Positions 1 through 9,003 of a stretch of 64,000 bases of DNA are shown here, piece after piece. This stretch comes from VXMO01 sp034422835 (GTDB lineage Bacteria > Chloroflexota > Dehalococcoidia > UBA6926). The notes under the pieces were generated by a model. It was not told the DNA's origin. It saw only the letters and a program-made list of their open reading frames with translations, and searched no databases. Numbering within the stretch: position 1 is the stretch's first letter; every line of letters begins with the position of its first letter. Position numbers and translations under genes: made by a program. The stretch lies in the NCBI GenBank assembly GCA_034422835.1, contig DAOUJJ010000006.1, forward strand, positions 62,001 through 126,000. The letters are read 5' to 3'.

Positions 1-1
1 G

Positions 2-115
2 CCTCCAACGTCCGAACTGCCCCATTTCAAGGAACTGGTGAGCGGCACACGGGCGCAGGCGGCGGTGGGCGGCGTGTGGCGGCACCTGGCGGCCAACGCG
101 GCCGAAGGCCTGTAA
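2..115 (+). CDS. C-terminal fragment of an unidentified protein (cut by window edge)
   Basis: An open frame enters from the left edge and ends at TAA 113-115. The visible tail is 37 residues, alanine- and glycine-rich, ending in NAAEGL. No domain can be recognised from so little. It lies 22 bases before the next gene on the same strand, so it may share an operon with the SDR gene. The call rests on the open frame, codon use like that of the neighbours, and the short spacing. Confidence 0.5.
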   Translation, partial: PPTSELPHFKELVSGTRAQAAVGGVWRHLAANAAEGL

Positions 116-137
116 ACGAAACGGGAGAATCAACGAT

Positions 138-914
138 ATGGACCTTGGAATCGCCGGTAAGGTCGCGCTTGTCACGGGCGGGAGCAGGGGGCTTGGCCGG
201 CAGGCGGCTTTGAGCCTTGCGAGCGAGGGCGTGAAAGTCGCCATCTGCGCACGCACGCAGGAGAACCTCGACGCAGTCCTGCCGGAACTCACGGCGGAGG
301 GCGCGCCCTCCGCGGCTGCAATAGCGGCGGATGTGACTGATCCCGCCTCACTTGAGCAGTTGCACGATGCCGTCGTTGAGCAACTTGGGCCGATAGACAT
401 TCTTGTGAACAACGCGGGCGCGAGCCGCCGCGGCGACGTTCTGGCAATCGGCGAGGAGGAATGGTCGGATCTGTGGGCATTGAACGCGATGGCCCCGATC
501 CGGCTGTGCCGCCTTGTACTGCCGGGTATGCAGGAGCGGCGGTGGGGTCGCATCGTCAACGTGTCCTCCATCTGGGGGCGTGAGCATGGCGGCGGCGTTG
601 CGTATATGACCACCAAGGCCGCGCTCATCGCGTTCACCAAGAGCACGGCGCTCAGCTATGCGAAGGACGGCATTCTGATCAACTCCGTCGCGCCGGGTTC
701 CGTCGTGTTTCCGACCGGCAGTTGGGACCGGTTCCAGACGCAGAACGAGCCGGAGGTTGTACAGGACTTCATCAAGAACAACCTGCCGATGGAGCGATTC
801 GGCTGGCCGGAGCCTGTCGGCGATCTCATTGCGTTCCTGTGCTCCGAGAGGGCGGGTTTTCTGACGGGCACGACCATCAACATTGACGGGGGACAGTCAA
901 AGAGTTTGATCTAG
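138..914 (+). CDS. SDR family NAD(P)-dependent oxidoreductase
   Basis: A 258-residue classical short-chain dehydrogenase/reductase, a cytosolic NAD(P)-dependent alcohol/ketone oxidoreductase. The Rossmann glycine motif TGGSRGLG is at residues 13-20, NNAG at 91-94, the catalytic serine in NVSS (143/144), and the YxxxK pair at Tyr156 and Lys160. Length is typical for the family. The substrate cannot be read from sequence; the many CoA-ester genes downstream suggest a 3-hydroxyacyl or related intermediate, but that is inference. The ATG at 138 follows a GGGAG-like ribosome-binding site. It follows the truncated upstream gene closely on the same strand. Confidence 0.9.
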   Translation: MDLGIAGKVALVTGGSRGLGRQAALSLASEGVKVAICARTQENLDAVLPELTAEGAPSAAAIAADVTDPASLEQLHDAVVEQLGPIDILVNNAGASRRGDVLAIGEEEWSDLWALNAMAPIRLCRLVLPGMQERRWGRIVNVSSIWGREHGGGVAYMTTKAALIAFTKSTALSYAKDGILINSVAPGSVVFPTGSWDRFQTQNEPEVVQDFIKNNLPMERFGWPEPVGDLIAFLCSERAGFLTGTTINIDGGQSKSLI

Positions 915-992
915 CAGGTTGGGGTATACTTACGTCAAGACAGTTTTTTGAAACGGTTCAAATGAACGGTTTCGCACCCGAGGAGGTGCCCC

Positions 993-1700
993 ACGACCCC
1001 TGACAAAGCAAGCTCGGCCTCGACTGATGAGCTCCGCCCGTGGCGCGAGGGCAACGAGCGCATCGCCATCTTCATCGACGGCAGCAACCTCTATCACGCC
1101 CTTGAGGAATCCTGCGGACGGACAGATCTCGATTTCGCGGCATTCATCCAGTGGATCGCGGGTGAGCGTCCGCTCTTCCGGACGTACTACTACAACATCA
1201 TCCAAGATGAGAAGCGCCGCCCTGCCGAGTTCCAGCAGCAACAGCGTTTTCTCCAGGCGCTCCACCTGATCCCCTACGTGGAGACCCGCTTTGGCACAAC
1301 GCGCATCCGCGACGGCCAGGTGGTCGAAAAGGGCGTGGACATCATGCTCGCCACAGACCTGCTGTACTACGCGTGGCAGGACTATTACGACATGGCGGTG
1401 CTGGTATCCGGTGACGGCGATTTCGCCTATGCCATCCAGACGCTCAAGAACCTCGGCAAGTACGTGCAGGTCGTGACGTTCGAATCGAATCAGTCGCCGG
1501 ATCTCTGGGACAAGGCTGATCTGCGCACGCTTCTCACGCCGGATCTGCTTACACAGGAGAACCTGTGGGTGAACAAGGAGCCGGCGCGGAAGAGGCGGCG
1601 GCGGACGACGAACGGGACGACGCGCCGCACCCCACGTAAGTCCACGGCATCAGCCTCGACATCGTCAAACGGGCGGGCGGAGGCTGTGGCGGCGCAGTAA
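993..1700 (+). CDS. NYN domain (LabA/DUF88-type) putative RNase with ACG start
   Basis: A NYN-domain protein, a PIN-like fold that usually cuts RNA with acidic residues around a metal. The frame shows IAIFIDGSNLYH at the domain start (from 1059), then GVDIMLATDLLYYA and LVSGDGDFAYAI, which carry the conserved Asp residues. The C-terminus is an Arg/Lys/Ser/Thr-rich tail that may bind nucleic acid. The first ATG in frame (1278) would cut the domain in half, so the real start is upstream. A perfect AGGAGGTG (981-988) lies four bases before ACG at 993, giving an N-terminus (M)TPDKAS. No ATG, GTG or TTG exists in frame upstream of the domain. An ATG at 962 in another frame runs into TGA at 1001, so a +1 shift there is the alternative. 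Domain call sure; start uncertain. Confidence 0.75.
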   Translation, partial: TTPDKASSASTDELRPWREGNERIAIFIDGSNLYHALEESCGRTDLDFAAFIQWIAGERPLFRTYYYNIIQDEKRRPAEFQQQQRFLQALHLIPYVETRFGTTRIRDGQVVEKGVDIMLATDLLYYAWQDYYDMAVLVSGDGDFAYAIQTLKNLGKYVQVVTFESNQSPDLWDKADLRTLLTPDLLTQENLWVNKEPARKRRRRTTNGTTRRTPRKSTASASTSSNGRAEAVAAQ

Positions 1701-1711
1701 CCGCGTTTCAG

Positions 1712-3742
1712 TTAACCCAGGTCGCCCTGATCGCGGCCACTCGCGTCCTTCCAGGCCGATTCTCGCCACGGAAAGACGTTCGACGCTGTGTCAAGCAAGG
1801 GGAAGTCATCCCCGGGATGGAAGACGGCAACGCCGTTCGCCGTGCCAATCCACAGGTTGCCATTTCGGTCAAGCAGGAGTTCATAAACGCGATTGTGCGG
1901 CAGCGGTGTTGACTCCGCCGTATAGACCATCCAGAGTTCATCGTTGATAAGCCCGATGACGCCGCCGTCCGTGCCGACCCAATAGCGGCCGGTCTCCGTG
2001 TCTTCAGCGAAGGACCGGACATTGTCGTTAGGGAGGCGTCCATTGGCCCGGTTCAACTTGGTCCACTGCTGGCCGTCATAGATAGCGACTCCATCACCGA
2101 TGGTGCCGAACCACATGCGGCCCTGACTGTCCTCACGGGACGCAAGGACGAGGTCGGTGCGAATATCGGCGTTCTCCGTTTTCAGGCTGTTCCAGATGCC
2201 GTTGTCCAGGATGTTGATGCCCTGCCAGTGCGTGAGCCAGACACGGCCCGCGGAATCTTCCGTGACAACACTGATGATATTTGTGTTCAGGCCGTCACCC
2301 CGGTTGTAGAGCGTCCACTCACCGTCTTCAAGCACCGCCGCGCCGAGGCCGGTGGCAAACCATACCCGGTCCTGGCTGTCGTAGTAGACGTTGAAAAGAG
2401 AATTGCTCGGGAGGCGCTGCTCCCTATCCTCGTCACCGAACCTGTCGTATTCAATCCATTCGCCGTGGTTATAGACGGAGCCGCCGCTGAGGGTGGACAT
2501 CCAGATGCGGCCCTGTTTGTCTTCCGCGAGGCCGGTCACATAGCGATATGCAAGGCCGCTGTTGAACTGGGTAAAGGTCTCCCACTTGCGCCCGTCAAAC
2601 TTGGCGACGCCCTCCGACGTGCCCACCCAGATGTTGCCCTGGCTGTCTTCAAGGAGCCCATAAACGTCATTGGCGGGGAGGCCGGTTTCGGAGGGGAAGA
2701 GATATTCGTAGGTCTCTTCTTCGGGGTCGTAGATGGACACTCCGCCCCCAAAGGTCACGATCCACAACGTGCCGTCGTCGTCGGCATGCAGGTCCTCAAT
2801 GAAGTGGTGCGATAGCGCTCGTTGCCTGACGATGAGCGGATCAGAGAACATCGTTCCGTCAAAGCTCGATATGCCCGCCTCCGTCCCCACCCACAGAAGC
2901 TCCGCATCGTTGACCGCGTCCTCGTCCGGCGCCAGTACGGCCAGCGCAGTCACGAAGTTGGACGGCAAACCCTCCTGCGTGGTGTATGGGTCATCCCGCC
3001 ATTCGCCGTCCGCGTGCAGCACGTTCAGGCCGCCGCCATACGCGCCGATGTAGAGATCGCCCTTGGAGTCCTCCAGGAAAACACGCACTTCGTTTGAGGC
3101 CAGGGGGCTGTTGTCTTCTGTATAGACGGTGCGTCGTCCGTCCTCCTCGAACACCACGACGCCGTCCTTTGATCCAACCCAGACGCGGCCTCCGGCGTCC
3201 TCGTAGAACGTCCAGATACGATCGTCGGGAAGGCCGTCATCGGCGCGGAAGGTCGTCCATTCACCATCTTCGAACAGACGGATGCCCTCGCCCCACGTGC
3301 CGACCCATATCCGATCCTGGCTGTCCAGCAAGAGCGCGGAGACGAACACCTCATCCAGGCCGAGGCTGCCATCGTCATCGAGGCGCGACCATTGGCCATC
3401 TTCAAGGACGACGATGCCCTTCTCCGTGCCGACCCAAACAGCGCCGTGCGGGTGATGGATGAACGAGGTCACGCGCGCAGTGATGCCGCTGTTGGTCGCG
3501 TTATAGGTGATGAGCGCCCCATCGTCATAGAGAGACGCGCCATTGTCGAAGCCCGCGAACCACTTGCGCCCGTGGGTGTCCTCGTAGACCTCCGTCAGAT
3601 AGAAACTGGCGATGCTGGTGTTTTCGACGTTGTAAACGGTCCACAGGCCGCGGCCTGAATTGGTCTGCTCGCCGCTGCCGGCGGCACCAATGAGGACAAG
3701 CATCATCAAAGACGCCAATGTGACGCCGCGTAATGCGTTCAC
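1712..3742 (-). CDS. Secreted beta-propeller protein with two-component-regulator (Reg_prop) repeats
   Basis: About 676 residues from a GTG start at 3742, preceded by GGAGGGG. That start places a clean signal peptide or membrane anchor (ALRGVTLASLMMLVLIGAAG) at the N-terminus; the ATG at 3826 would add 28 basic residues. The rest is many repeats of about 40-45 residues of the form EDSQGxxWVGTxxGVxxxDGxxW, the Reg_prop signature found in the periplasmic sensor part of hybrid two-component systems. They should fold as one or two seven-bladed propellers outside the membrane. No YYY domain, second transmembrane segment, kinase or response-regulator domain follows, so this is a free-standing propeller, probably for ligand or protein binding. 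It is divergent from the MaoC gene at 3982. Confidence 0.85.
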   Translation of the reverse strand: MNALRGVTLASLMMLVLIGAAGSGEQTNSGRGLWTVYNVENTSIASFYLTEVYEDTHGRKWFAGFDNGASLYDDGALITYNATNSGITARVTSFIHHPHGAVWVGTEKGIVVLEDGQWSRLDDDGSLGLDEVFVSALLLDSQDRIWVGTWGEGIRLFEDGEWTTFRADDGLPDDRIWTFYEDAGGRVWVGSKDGVVVFEEDGRRTVYTEDNSPLASNEVRVFLEDSKGDLYIGAYGGGLNVLHADGEWRDDPYTTQEGLPSNFVTALAVLAPDEDAVNDAELLWVGTEAGISSFDGTMFSDPLIVRQRALSHHFIEDLHADDDGTLWIVTFGGGVSIYDPEEETYEYLFPSETGLPANDVYGLLEDSQGNIWVGTSEGVAKFDGRKWETFTQFNSGLAYRYVTGLAEDKQGRIWMSTLSGGSVYNHGEWIEYDRFGDEDREQRLPSNSLFNVYYDSQDRVWFATGLGAAVLEDGEWTLYNRGDGLNTNIISVVTEDSAGRVWLTHWQGINILDNGIWNSLKTENADIRTDLVLASREDSQGRMWFGTIGDGVAIYDGQQWTKLNRANGRLPNDNVRSFAEDTETGRYWVGTDGGVIGLINDELWMVYTAESTPLPHNRVYELLLDRNGNLWIGTANGVAVFHPGDDFPLLDTASNVFPWRESAWKDASGRDQGDLG

Positions 3743-3981
3743 AGCCTTTCCCCTCCGGGACCGGCGTGGGCGTGCTGTTTCATGCGATTCAATTCTTGGA
3801 CGCGCGTAATCATTCACTCTGAGCACACAGTTTAGCGCGGAATGAGCCGAGTGGCGCGGCTAGCGGCAAAAATGACGCGCGCGGGAGTCGCGTGGTACGA
3901 TACGGCGTGTCTGAAACTGCCAAGAGCAGCGTGAATCAGTGGTGGGACTAACTGAGCTGTCTTGCGCAAAGGGGGTACCAA

Positions 3982-4410
3982 TTGGCGGATGAGGTTTTGG
4001 GCGTGTCCATCGGGCGCGTTGTGACGTTCACCAAGCAGATCACGGCGCGTGACGTGGAACTCTTTGCAGAGGCGTCCGGAGACGATCAGCCGCTGCACCT
4101 CAACGATGACATTGCCAAGCGGTCCCGCTTTGGTCAACGCATCGCGCACGGTATCCTGACAGCCGGCGTCATATCCGCCGCCATCGGCACAAGGCTGGTG
4201 CCGGACGGCATCGCCATCTACCTTGGCCAGACACTCCAGTTCCAGCGGCCCGTCAACCTGGGCGATACCATCACCGCCACGCTTGAGGTGACCGCGCTGG
4301 ACGCGGAGCGCAGGCGGGCGACCCTTTCCACAACATGCGCGAACCAGAACGATGAGACAGTTCTCACCGGCGAGGCGCAGGTGCTGCTCGACGCGCTGGG
4401 TGAGGAATAA
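3982..4410 (+). CDS. MaoC family (R)-specific enoyl-CoA hydratase, PhaJ-like
   Basis: A 142-residue single hot-dog MaoC dehydratase that hydrates trans-2-enoyl-CoA esters to (R)-3-hydroxyacyl-CoA, or a related substrate such as mesaconyl-CoA. The hydratase signature FAEASGDDQPLHLND (catalytic Asp and His in the GDxxPLH motif) and the following SRFGQRIAHG are clear. The start is TTG at 3982, behind AAGGGGG with 6-7 bases spacing. It opens a run of same-strand CoA-ester genes to 11.0 kb. Confidence 0.88.
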   Translation: MADEVLGVSIGRVVTFTKQITARDVELFAEASGDDQPLHLNDDIAKRSRFGQRIAHGILTAGVISAAIGTRLVPDGIAIYLGQTLQFQRPVNLGDTITATLEVTALDAERRRATLSTTCANQNDETVLTGEAQVLLDALGEE

Positions 4411-4478
4411 CACGAAAACCACAGCCGCGCAGATACACCGTCGAGGACCAGCTATTCCGTCACAGGAGGCCTTAGCAG

Positions 4479-5510
4479 ATGTTTGTTCTTGATCAGGGCA
4501 GCCGAATTGTCGTTCCGCGGACGGAAATGACGTATCCCGGCCACAACATGCGGATGCATGAGAATGCATCCACTGCGCCCGTCGACCACGTAATGGCCGA
4601 CCTGGAGGATGCCTGCCCCTACGAGTTCAAGGGTGATCCTTCCCGCAGCACCATCATGGAGGCGTTCAACACACTCGATTACGGCGACAAGGTCGTCACG
4701 TTCCGCCCGAACAACATCCATTCCCGCTTCTTCCTCGGCGACGTGGAGACGATCATGCGGGGAGCCGTCGACAAGTTCCACGGGATTATCCTGCCCAAGG
4801 TGACGGGACCGGAGGACGTGATCTACGTCTCCCGTCTTCTGGATGCGCTTGAGCTTGAGGCAGGATGGACGACAAAGGTTGCCATTGAGACTCTAATCGA
4901 GACGCCCGAGGCGATGGTCAACGTCAGCAAGATTGCAACGGCATCGCCGCGGATGGCGGGACTGATCTTCGGCATCGCGGACTTCGCGGCGGTGATGGGC
5001 GTCGTGGACGTCGTTGAAAACCAGAACAAGAACTTCCACTACGCCAAGCAGCACATGGCGGTGGCGGCAAAGGCTGCCGAGCTGCACGCCATCGACAACG
5101 TATTCTTCACCCTCGTCCGGCGTGACACGACGGAGGAGGACGCGGCCAAGATCAATGAGGACCTGCTCCAGAAGAACGTCGAAGCCGCGAACCTGGGCAT
5201 GGACGGCACGTGGATCATCCACCCGCAACAGGCGCCGATGGCCAACATGGCCTACACACCGAGCGACTCCCTTACGGAATACGCCTCACGCCTGATTGAC
5301 AACTACCATGAGCGCGGCGGCGGGGCATTTGTCTTCGAGGAGACGGGAGAGTTCGTCGATGAGGCGACGGCCAAGGGTTATCTGGTGCTCCTTGCAAAGG
5401 CCGCGCAGGCGGGCAAGGTGGAAGCGGACTGGCTGTCCGAGCACGCCGCGCGACACGCGGAAATCACGGGCTATGACGTGCTGCGGCAGGCGGGCCGACA
5501 CGTCGCCTAG
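4479..5510 (+). CDS. HpcH/HpaI aldolase/citrate lyase family protein (CitE/malyl-CoA lyase-like)
   Basis: A 343-residue TIM-barrel lyase of the CitE/Mcl family. These enzymes cleave or condense 3-hydroxyacyl-CoA esters (malyl-CoA, methylmalyl-CoA, citramalyl-CoA, citryl-CoA) with Mg2+. Family motifs are visible: an N-terminal RTEMTYPGHN, the metal/phosphate segment VMADLEDACP, an Arg in FRPNN, the acidic IETLIETPEAM, and GLIFGIADFAA with the second acidic ligand. Length matches malyl-CoA lyases (about 310-350). The ATG at 4479 has AGGAGG 8-13 bases upstream. Between MaoC and acyl-CoA dehydrogenase genes it fits a CoA-ester breakdown or assimilation route; the exact substrate is not determined. 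Confidence 0.88.
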   Translation: MFVLDQGSRIVVPRTEMTYPGHNMRMHENASTAPVDHVMADLEDACPYEFKGDPSRSTIMEAFNTLDYGDKVVTFRPNNIHSRFFLGDVETIMRGAVDKFHGIILPKVTGPEDVIYVSRLLDALELEAGWTTKVAIETLIETPEAMVNVSKIATASPRMAGLIFGIADFAAVMGVVDVVENQNKNFHYAKQHMAVAAKAAELHAIDNVFFTLVRRDTTEEDAAKINEDLLQKNVEAANLGMDGTWIIHPQQAPMANMAYTPSDSLTEYASRLIDNYHERGGGAFVFEETGEFVDEATAKGYLVLLAKAAQAGKVEADWLSEHAARHAEITGYDVLRQAGRHVA

Positions 5511-5533
5511 AGGAATCCCCGTCCGAGAGCGTC

Positions 5534-6694
5534 ATGCCTGATCCCGTCATCGAACCGCAGGACGCCATCGCGGCTGAGGTGCGCCGGTGGGTTGACCGAG
5601 AGGTCATTCCGGTCGTTGATGAGCTTGAGCACAACAACACCTTCCCCGACCAACTCGTGAAAGGGATGCGGGAACTCGGCCTATTTGAGTTGATGATTCC
5701 CCAGGAATACGGCGGCATCGGCGCAACATATGTGAGTTATTCCGGCGTGGTTGAGGAGTTGGCACGGGGATGGATGAGCCTTGGCGGGATTCTGAATACC
5801 CACGTCATCATCACGCACCTTGTCGCCACGTACGGCACGGACGACCAGAAACAGCGTTATCTGCCGCAGCTGGCAACGGCGGAGCGGCGAGGCGCGCTGA
5901 CAATCACGGAGCCGAACGCAGGCTCAGACGTGCAGGCGATCCAGACCGTTGCCGTGAAGGACGGGGACGACTACGTGGTGAATGGCTCCAAGCTGTTCGT
6001 GAGCAACGGGCGGCGCGGCGGGCTGTTTGCCATGGCCGTCAAGACGGACCCTCACGTCGATCCTCGCTATCGCGGCATCTCCTGCCTGCTCGTTCAGCCC
6101 GATTTTGAGGGCTTCAACGTCACGCGTGACATTGAGAAACTTGGGTACAAGGGCATCGAGGCGTCCGAGCTATCGATGGACGACCTGCGCGTCCCTGCGA
6201 GCAACCTGCTCGGCGGTGAGGAGGGACAGGGGTTCTTCCAGATACTGAGCGGCGTTGAAGTTGGGCGAGTGAATACGGCGGCGCGGGCCGTCGGTGTGGC
6301 GCGGGCGGCATTCGAGGCCGCGGCGACGTATGCCCAGCAGCGGCAGGCGTTCGGCAAGCCCATCGGAGAACACCAGGCCATCCAACTCAAGCTCGCCGAT
6401 ATGTACACGAACATCACGGCGGCGCGGCTGTTGGCGCGGTGGGCTGCCGGGGTCAAGGACCAGGGCGGTCGGGCCGACACGGAGGTCGGCATGGCCAAGC
6501 TGTTCGCGACCGAGGTTGCAACAGAGGCGACACTGGAGTCCATGAGGATTCATGGCGGGATAGGCTACACGAAGGAGATGCCGGTTGAGCGGTTCTTCCG
6601 GGACGCGCCCGGCATGATGATCTATGAGGGCACGAACGAGATCCAGCGGACTATCATCGCGCGGAGCGTGCTGCAGCGGTACGCTGTGAGTTAA
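5534..6694 (+). CDS. Acyl-CoA dehydrogenase
   Basis: A 386-residue FAD enzyme of the acyl-CoA dehydrogenase superfamily, introducing an alpha-beta double bond in an acyl-CoA and passing electrons to ETF. Visible motifs are the central LTITEPNAGSD signature, the YAQQRQAFGKPI FAD-binding segment, and the C-terminal IYEGTNEIQRTIIAR, with the catalytic base at Glu365 as in short/medium-chain members. Length is canonical. The start ATG has only a weak ribosome-binding site and lies 23 bases after the lyase gene, consistent with one operon. Substrate unknown; methylsuccinyl-CoA or short branched acyl-CoA would fit the neighbourhood. Confidence 0.93.
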   Translation: MPDPVIEPQDAIAAEVRRWVDREVIPVVDELEHNNTFPDQLVKGMRELGLFELMIPQEYGGIGATYVSYSGVVEELARGWMSLGGILNTHVIITHLVATYGTDDQKQRYLPQLATAERRGALTITEPNAGSDVQAIQTVAVKDGDDYVVNGSKLFVSNGRRGGLFAMAVKTDPHVDPRYRGISCLLVQPDFEGFNVTRDIEKLGYKGIEASELSMDDLRVPASNLLGGEEGQGFFQILSGVEVGRVNTAARAVGVARAAFEAAATYAQQRQAFGKPIGEHQAIQLKLADMYTNITAARLLARWAAGVKDQGGRADTEVGMAKLFATEVATEATLESMRIHGGIGYTKEMPVERFFRDAPGMMIYEGTNEIQRTIIARSVLQRYAVS

Positions 6695-6707
6695 TCGGGG
6701 GATAAGC

Positions 6708-7280
6708 ATGCAATTCGGGCGGTATCTTGAGGAGTTCGAAGAGGGGGCGGTGTACAAGCACTGGCCCGGCAGGACAATCACGCAGGCGGACGATATCGCC
6801 TTCTGCATGCTGACGATGAATCACCATCCACTGCACATCGATGAGGAGTTCGGCAGGAACAGCCAGTTCGGGCAGAACGTCGTTGTGGGCAACCTGGTTG
6901 TCGACATTGCCTTTGGTCTCAGCGTGCCGGACGTGTCCGGGCGCGCTATCGCCAATCTCGGGCTGGATGAGATTCGATTCCACAAGCCGACGTTCCACGG
7001 GGATACCATTCATGCAGAGACAGAAGTGCTGTCGGTGCGATCAAGCGATACACGACCGGATCGTGGCGTCGTGACGGTAGAGACACGCGCCAAGAACCAA
7101 CGCGAAGAGACGGTGATGACGTTCAAGAGGAGCGTACTGATTCCACGGAGACCCGATTCCTCTGCCGAACGGAATCAGGAGATAATCGAAGCCCGTGAGC
7201 GCGGCGAGAAAGTCAAGGAAATCGCTGCTCGATATGCGCTAACGGAGGCACGTGTGTACGAGATTCTGCGGGGGCTGTAG
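6708..7280 (+). CDS. MaoC family dehydratase with C-terminal helix-turn-helix-like extension
   Basis: A 190-residue protein. Residues 1-150 are a MaoC hot-dog hydratase (TMNHHPLHIDEEFGRNSQFG with the catalytic His, then VVGNLVVDIAFGLSV and FHKPTFHGDTI). The last ~35 residues form a separate charged segment, EIIEARERGEKVKEIAARY followed by ALTEARVYEILRGL. This reads like the resolvase/Mor-type helix-turn-helix in which KEIAARY is helix 2 and ARVYEIL the recognition helix. MaoC proteins of this subclass normally end near residue 150. The ATG at 6708 sits 13 bases after the dehydrogenase stop. The hydratase call is firm; the DNA-binding role of the tail is inference. Confidence 0.85.
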   Translation: MQFGRYLEEFEEGAVYKHWPGRTITQADDIAFCMLTMNHHPLHIDEEFGRNSQFGQNVVVGNLVVDIAFGLSVPDVSGRAIANLGLDEIRFHKPTFHGDTIHAETEVLSVRSSDTRPDRGVVTVETRAKNQREETVMTFKRSVLIPRRPDSSAERNQEIIEARERGEKVKEIAARYALTEARVYEILRGL

Positions 7281-7282
7281 CT

Positions 7283-8947
7283 ATGGCAACACGCTCTGAA
7301 GAGGAAATCCGCGCCGCGCACGCGGCGTGGGAGGAAAAGACCGCCGGCGCCCGTGAGCGCAAGGAGTCCTTTGACACTGATTCAGTTGAGGGGATCAGCC
7401 GGGCGTATTCGCCTGAGAGCATCCCTAATCTGGACTTTCTCAGTGAAGTTGGATTCCCCGGCGAGTACCCATTCACGCGCGGCGTGCAGCCAACCATGTA
7501 CCGGGGGCGGCTATGGTCGATGCGGCAGTACGCCGGATTCGGCACGCCGACGGAGTCCAATGAGCGCTTCCGCTACCTGCTGGAGCAGGGGCAGACGGGA
7601 CTCTCGGTGGCCTTTGATCTCCCAACGCAGCTGGGCTACGACTCCGATGATTCGCACTCGCTTGGCGAGGTCGGCAAGGTCGGCGTGGCCATCGATTCCC
7701 TACGCGATATGGAGTTGATGTTCCAGGACATCCCGCTGGACAAGGTCAGCACCTCCATGACCATCAACGCGCCGGCAGCCCTGTTGGTCGCCATGTACGT
7801 GGCGGTTGGCGAGAAACAGGGGCATGAACCCGCCGCGCTCACCGGAACCGCGCAGAACGACGTGCTCAAGGAATACATCGCGCGCGGGACGTATATCTAT
7901 CCGCCGGGGCCATCATTGCGCCTTGCCGCGGATCTCGTCGGCTATTGCGCGCGGGAGATGCCGCGATTCAACAGCATCTCCATCAGCGGCTATCACATGC
8001 GCGACGCCGGCAGCACGGCGGCGCAGGAAATCGCGTTCACGTTCGCCAATGCCATCGCGTATGGCGAGGCATTTGTGGAACGCGGCGTCGACGCCGATTC
8101 ATGGGGCCCGCGCGTCTCATGGATTTTCAATACGCACAACAATTTTCTGGAGGAAGTCGCCAAGTACCGGGCGCTGCGCCGCATGTGGGCGAAAATCATG
8201 AAAGAGCGGTTCGGCGCGCAGGACCCACGGTCATGGATGCTCCGAACGCACACGCAGACCGGCGGCTCCACGTTGACGGCGCAACAGCCGCAGAACAACA
8301 TCGTCCGCGCGGCGTACCAGGCCATGGCGGCGGTGCTGGGCGGCGTGCAGAGCCTTGCGTTGTCTTGCTACGACGAGGCGCTTGGCATCCCGACGGATGA
8401 GGCGCAGCGCGTTGCCTTGCGAACGCAGCAGATCCTCGCGCATGAGACGGGGGTTGCCGACACCGTAGACCCGCTTGCAGGTTCCTACTTCGTCGAGTGG
8501 ATGACCAACAACCTGGAAGAGAAGGCGTGGCAGTACCTGCGCCAGATCGAGGATCTTGGCGGCGCTGTGACTGCCATCGAGAATGGTGTCATTCAGAAGG
8601 AGATCGTGCAGGCGTCCTATGACGTAGCGCAGTCCATCGAGAACGGCGATCAGCTTGTCGTCGGCGTCAACTCATTCACGGACGGCAACGAGGACCAATC
8701 TCTGCAGGTGTTCCGCGTGGACAACCGCGTCGTCGCGGAGCAGCACCAATCGCTGGAGCGTGTACGCGCTGAGCGGAGCGCGGAGGACGTGACGAACGCG
8801 CTTGAGGCGCTGCGAGGCGCGGCGCGTGGAAACGGCGACCTCATGGAGCCGATATTGGGCGCAGTGCGGGCGTACGCGACGACGGGCGAAATCTCAGAGG
8901 CGCTGAGAGACGTGTTCGGCGAGTACACGCCGCCGGTGGAGGTCTAG
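7283..8947 (+). CDS. Methylmalonyl-CoA mutase, catalytic (substrate-binding) subunit without B12 domain
   Basis: A 554-residue TIM-barrel half of a B12-dependent acyl-CoA mutase, converting (R)-methylmalonyl-CoA and succinyl-CoA. Residues that set substrate choice in the family are present: Tyr83 in RQYAGF and Arg201 in ARGTYIYPP, the pair equivalent to Tyr89/Arg207 of the Propionibacterium enzyme. Isobutyryl-CoA mutases have Phe/Gln there. The catalytic His is in SISGYHM (His238). It ends after the barrel, so it needs a separate B12-binding subunit, and none is encoded in this window. It follows the MaoC stop by two bases, implying translational coupling. Confidence 0.92.
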   Translation: MATRSEEEIRAAHAAWEEKTAGARERKESFDTDSVEGISRAYSPESIPNLDFLSEVGFPGEYPFTRGVQPTMYRGRLWSMRQYAGFGTPTESNERFRYLLEQGQTGLSVAFDLPTQLGYDSDDSHSLGEVGKVGVAIDSLRDMELMFQDIPLDKVSTSMTINAPAALLVAMYVAVGEKQGHEPAALTGTAQNDVLKEYIARGTYIYPPGPSLRLAADLVGYCAREMPRFNSISISGYHMRDAGSTAAQEIAFTFANAIAYGEAFVERGVDADSWGPRVSWIFNTHNNFLEEVAKYRALRRMWAKIMKERFGAQDPRSWMLRTHTQTGGSTLTAQQPQNNIVRAAYQAMAAVLGGVQSLALSCYDEALGIPTDEAQRVALRTQQILAHETGVADTVDPLAGSYFVEWMTNNLEEKAWQYLRQIEDLGGAVTAIENGVIQKEIVQASYDVAQSIENGDQLVVGVNSFTDGNEDQSLQVFRVDNRVVAEQHQSLERVRAERSAEDVTNALEALRGAARGNGDLMEPILGAVRAYATTGEISEALRDVFGEYTPPVEV

Positions 8948-9003
8948 GAGACGGGCTACGATTATCAGGGTTTGGCAAGATACGAGCGCGCTTTGGCGCG
9001 CGT

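Noticed and set aside
906..930. Promoter for the NYN gene (TTGATC ... TATACT)
   Set aside because: The spacer is only 13 bases, too short for a sigma-70 promoter; TATACT alone is weak evidence.
962..1003. A prfB-like programmed +1 frameshift at CCC-TGA-C
   Set aside because: The SD-like AGGAGG is too far from the slip codon compared with prfB, and ATG 962 lacks its own ribosome-binding site. I list it only as the alternative to the ACG start.
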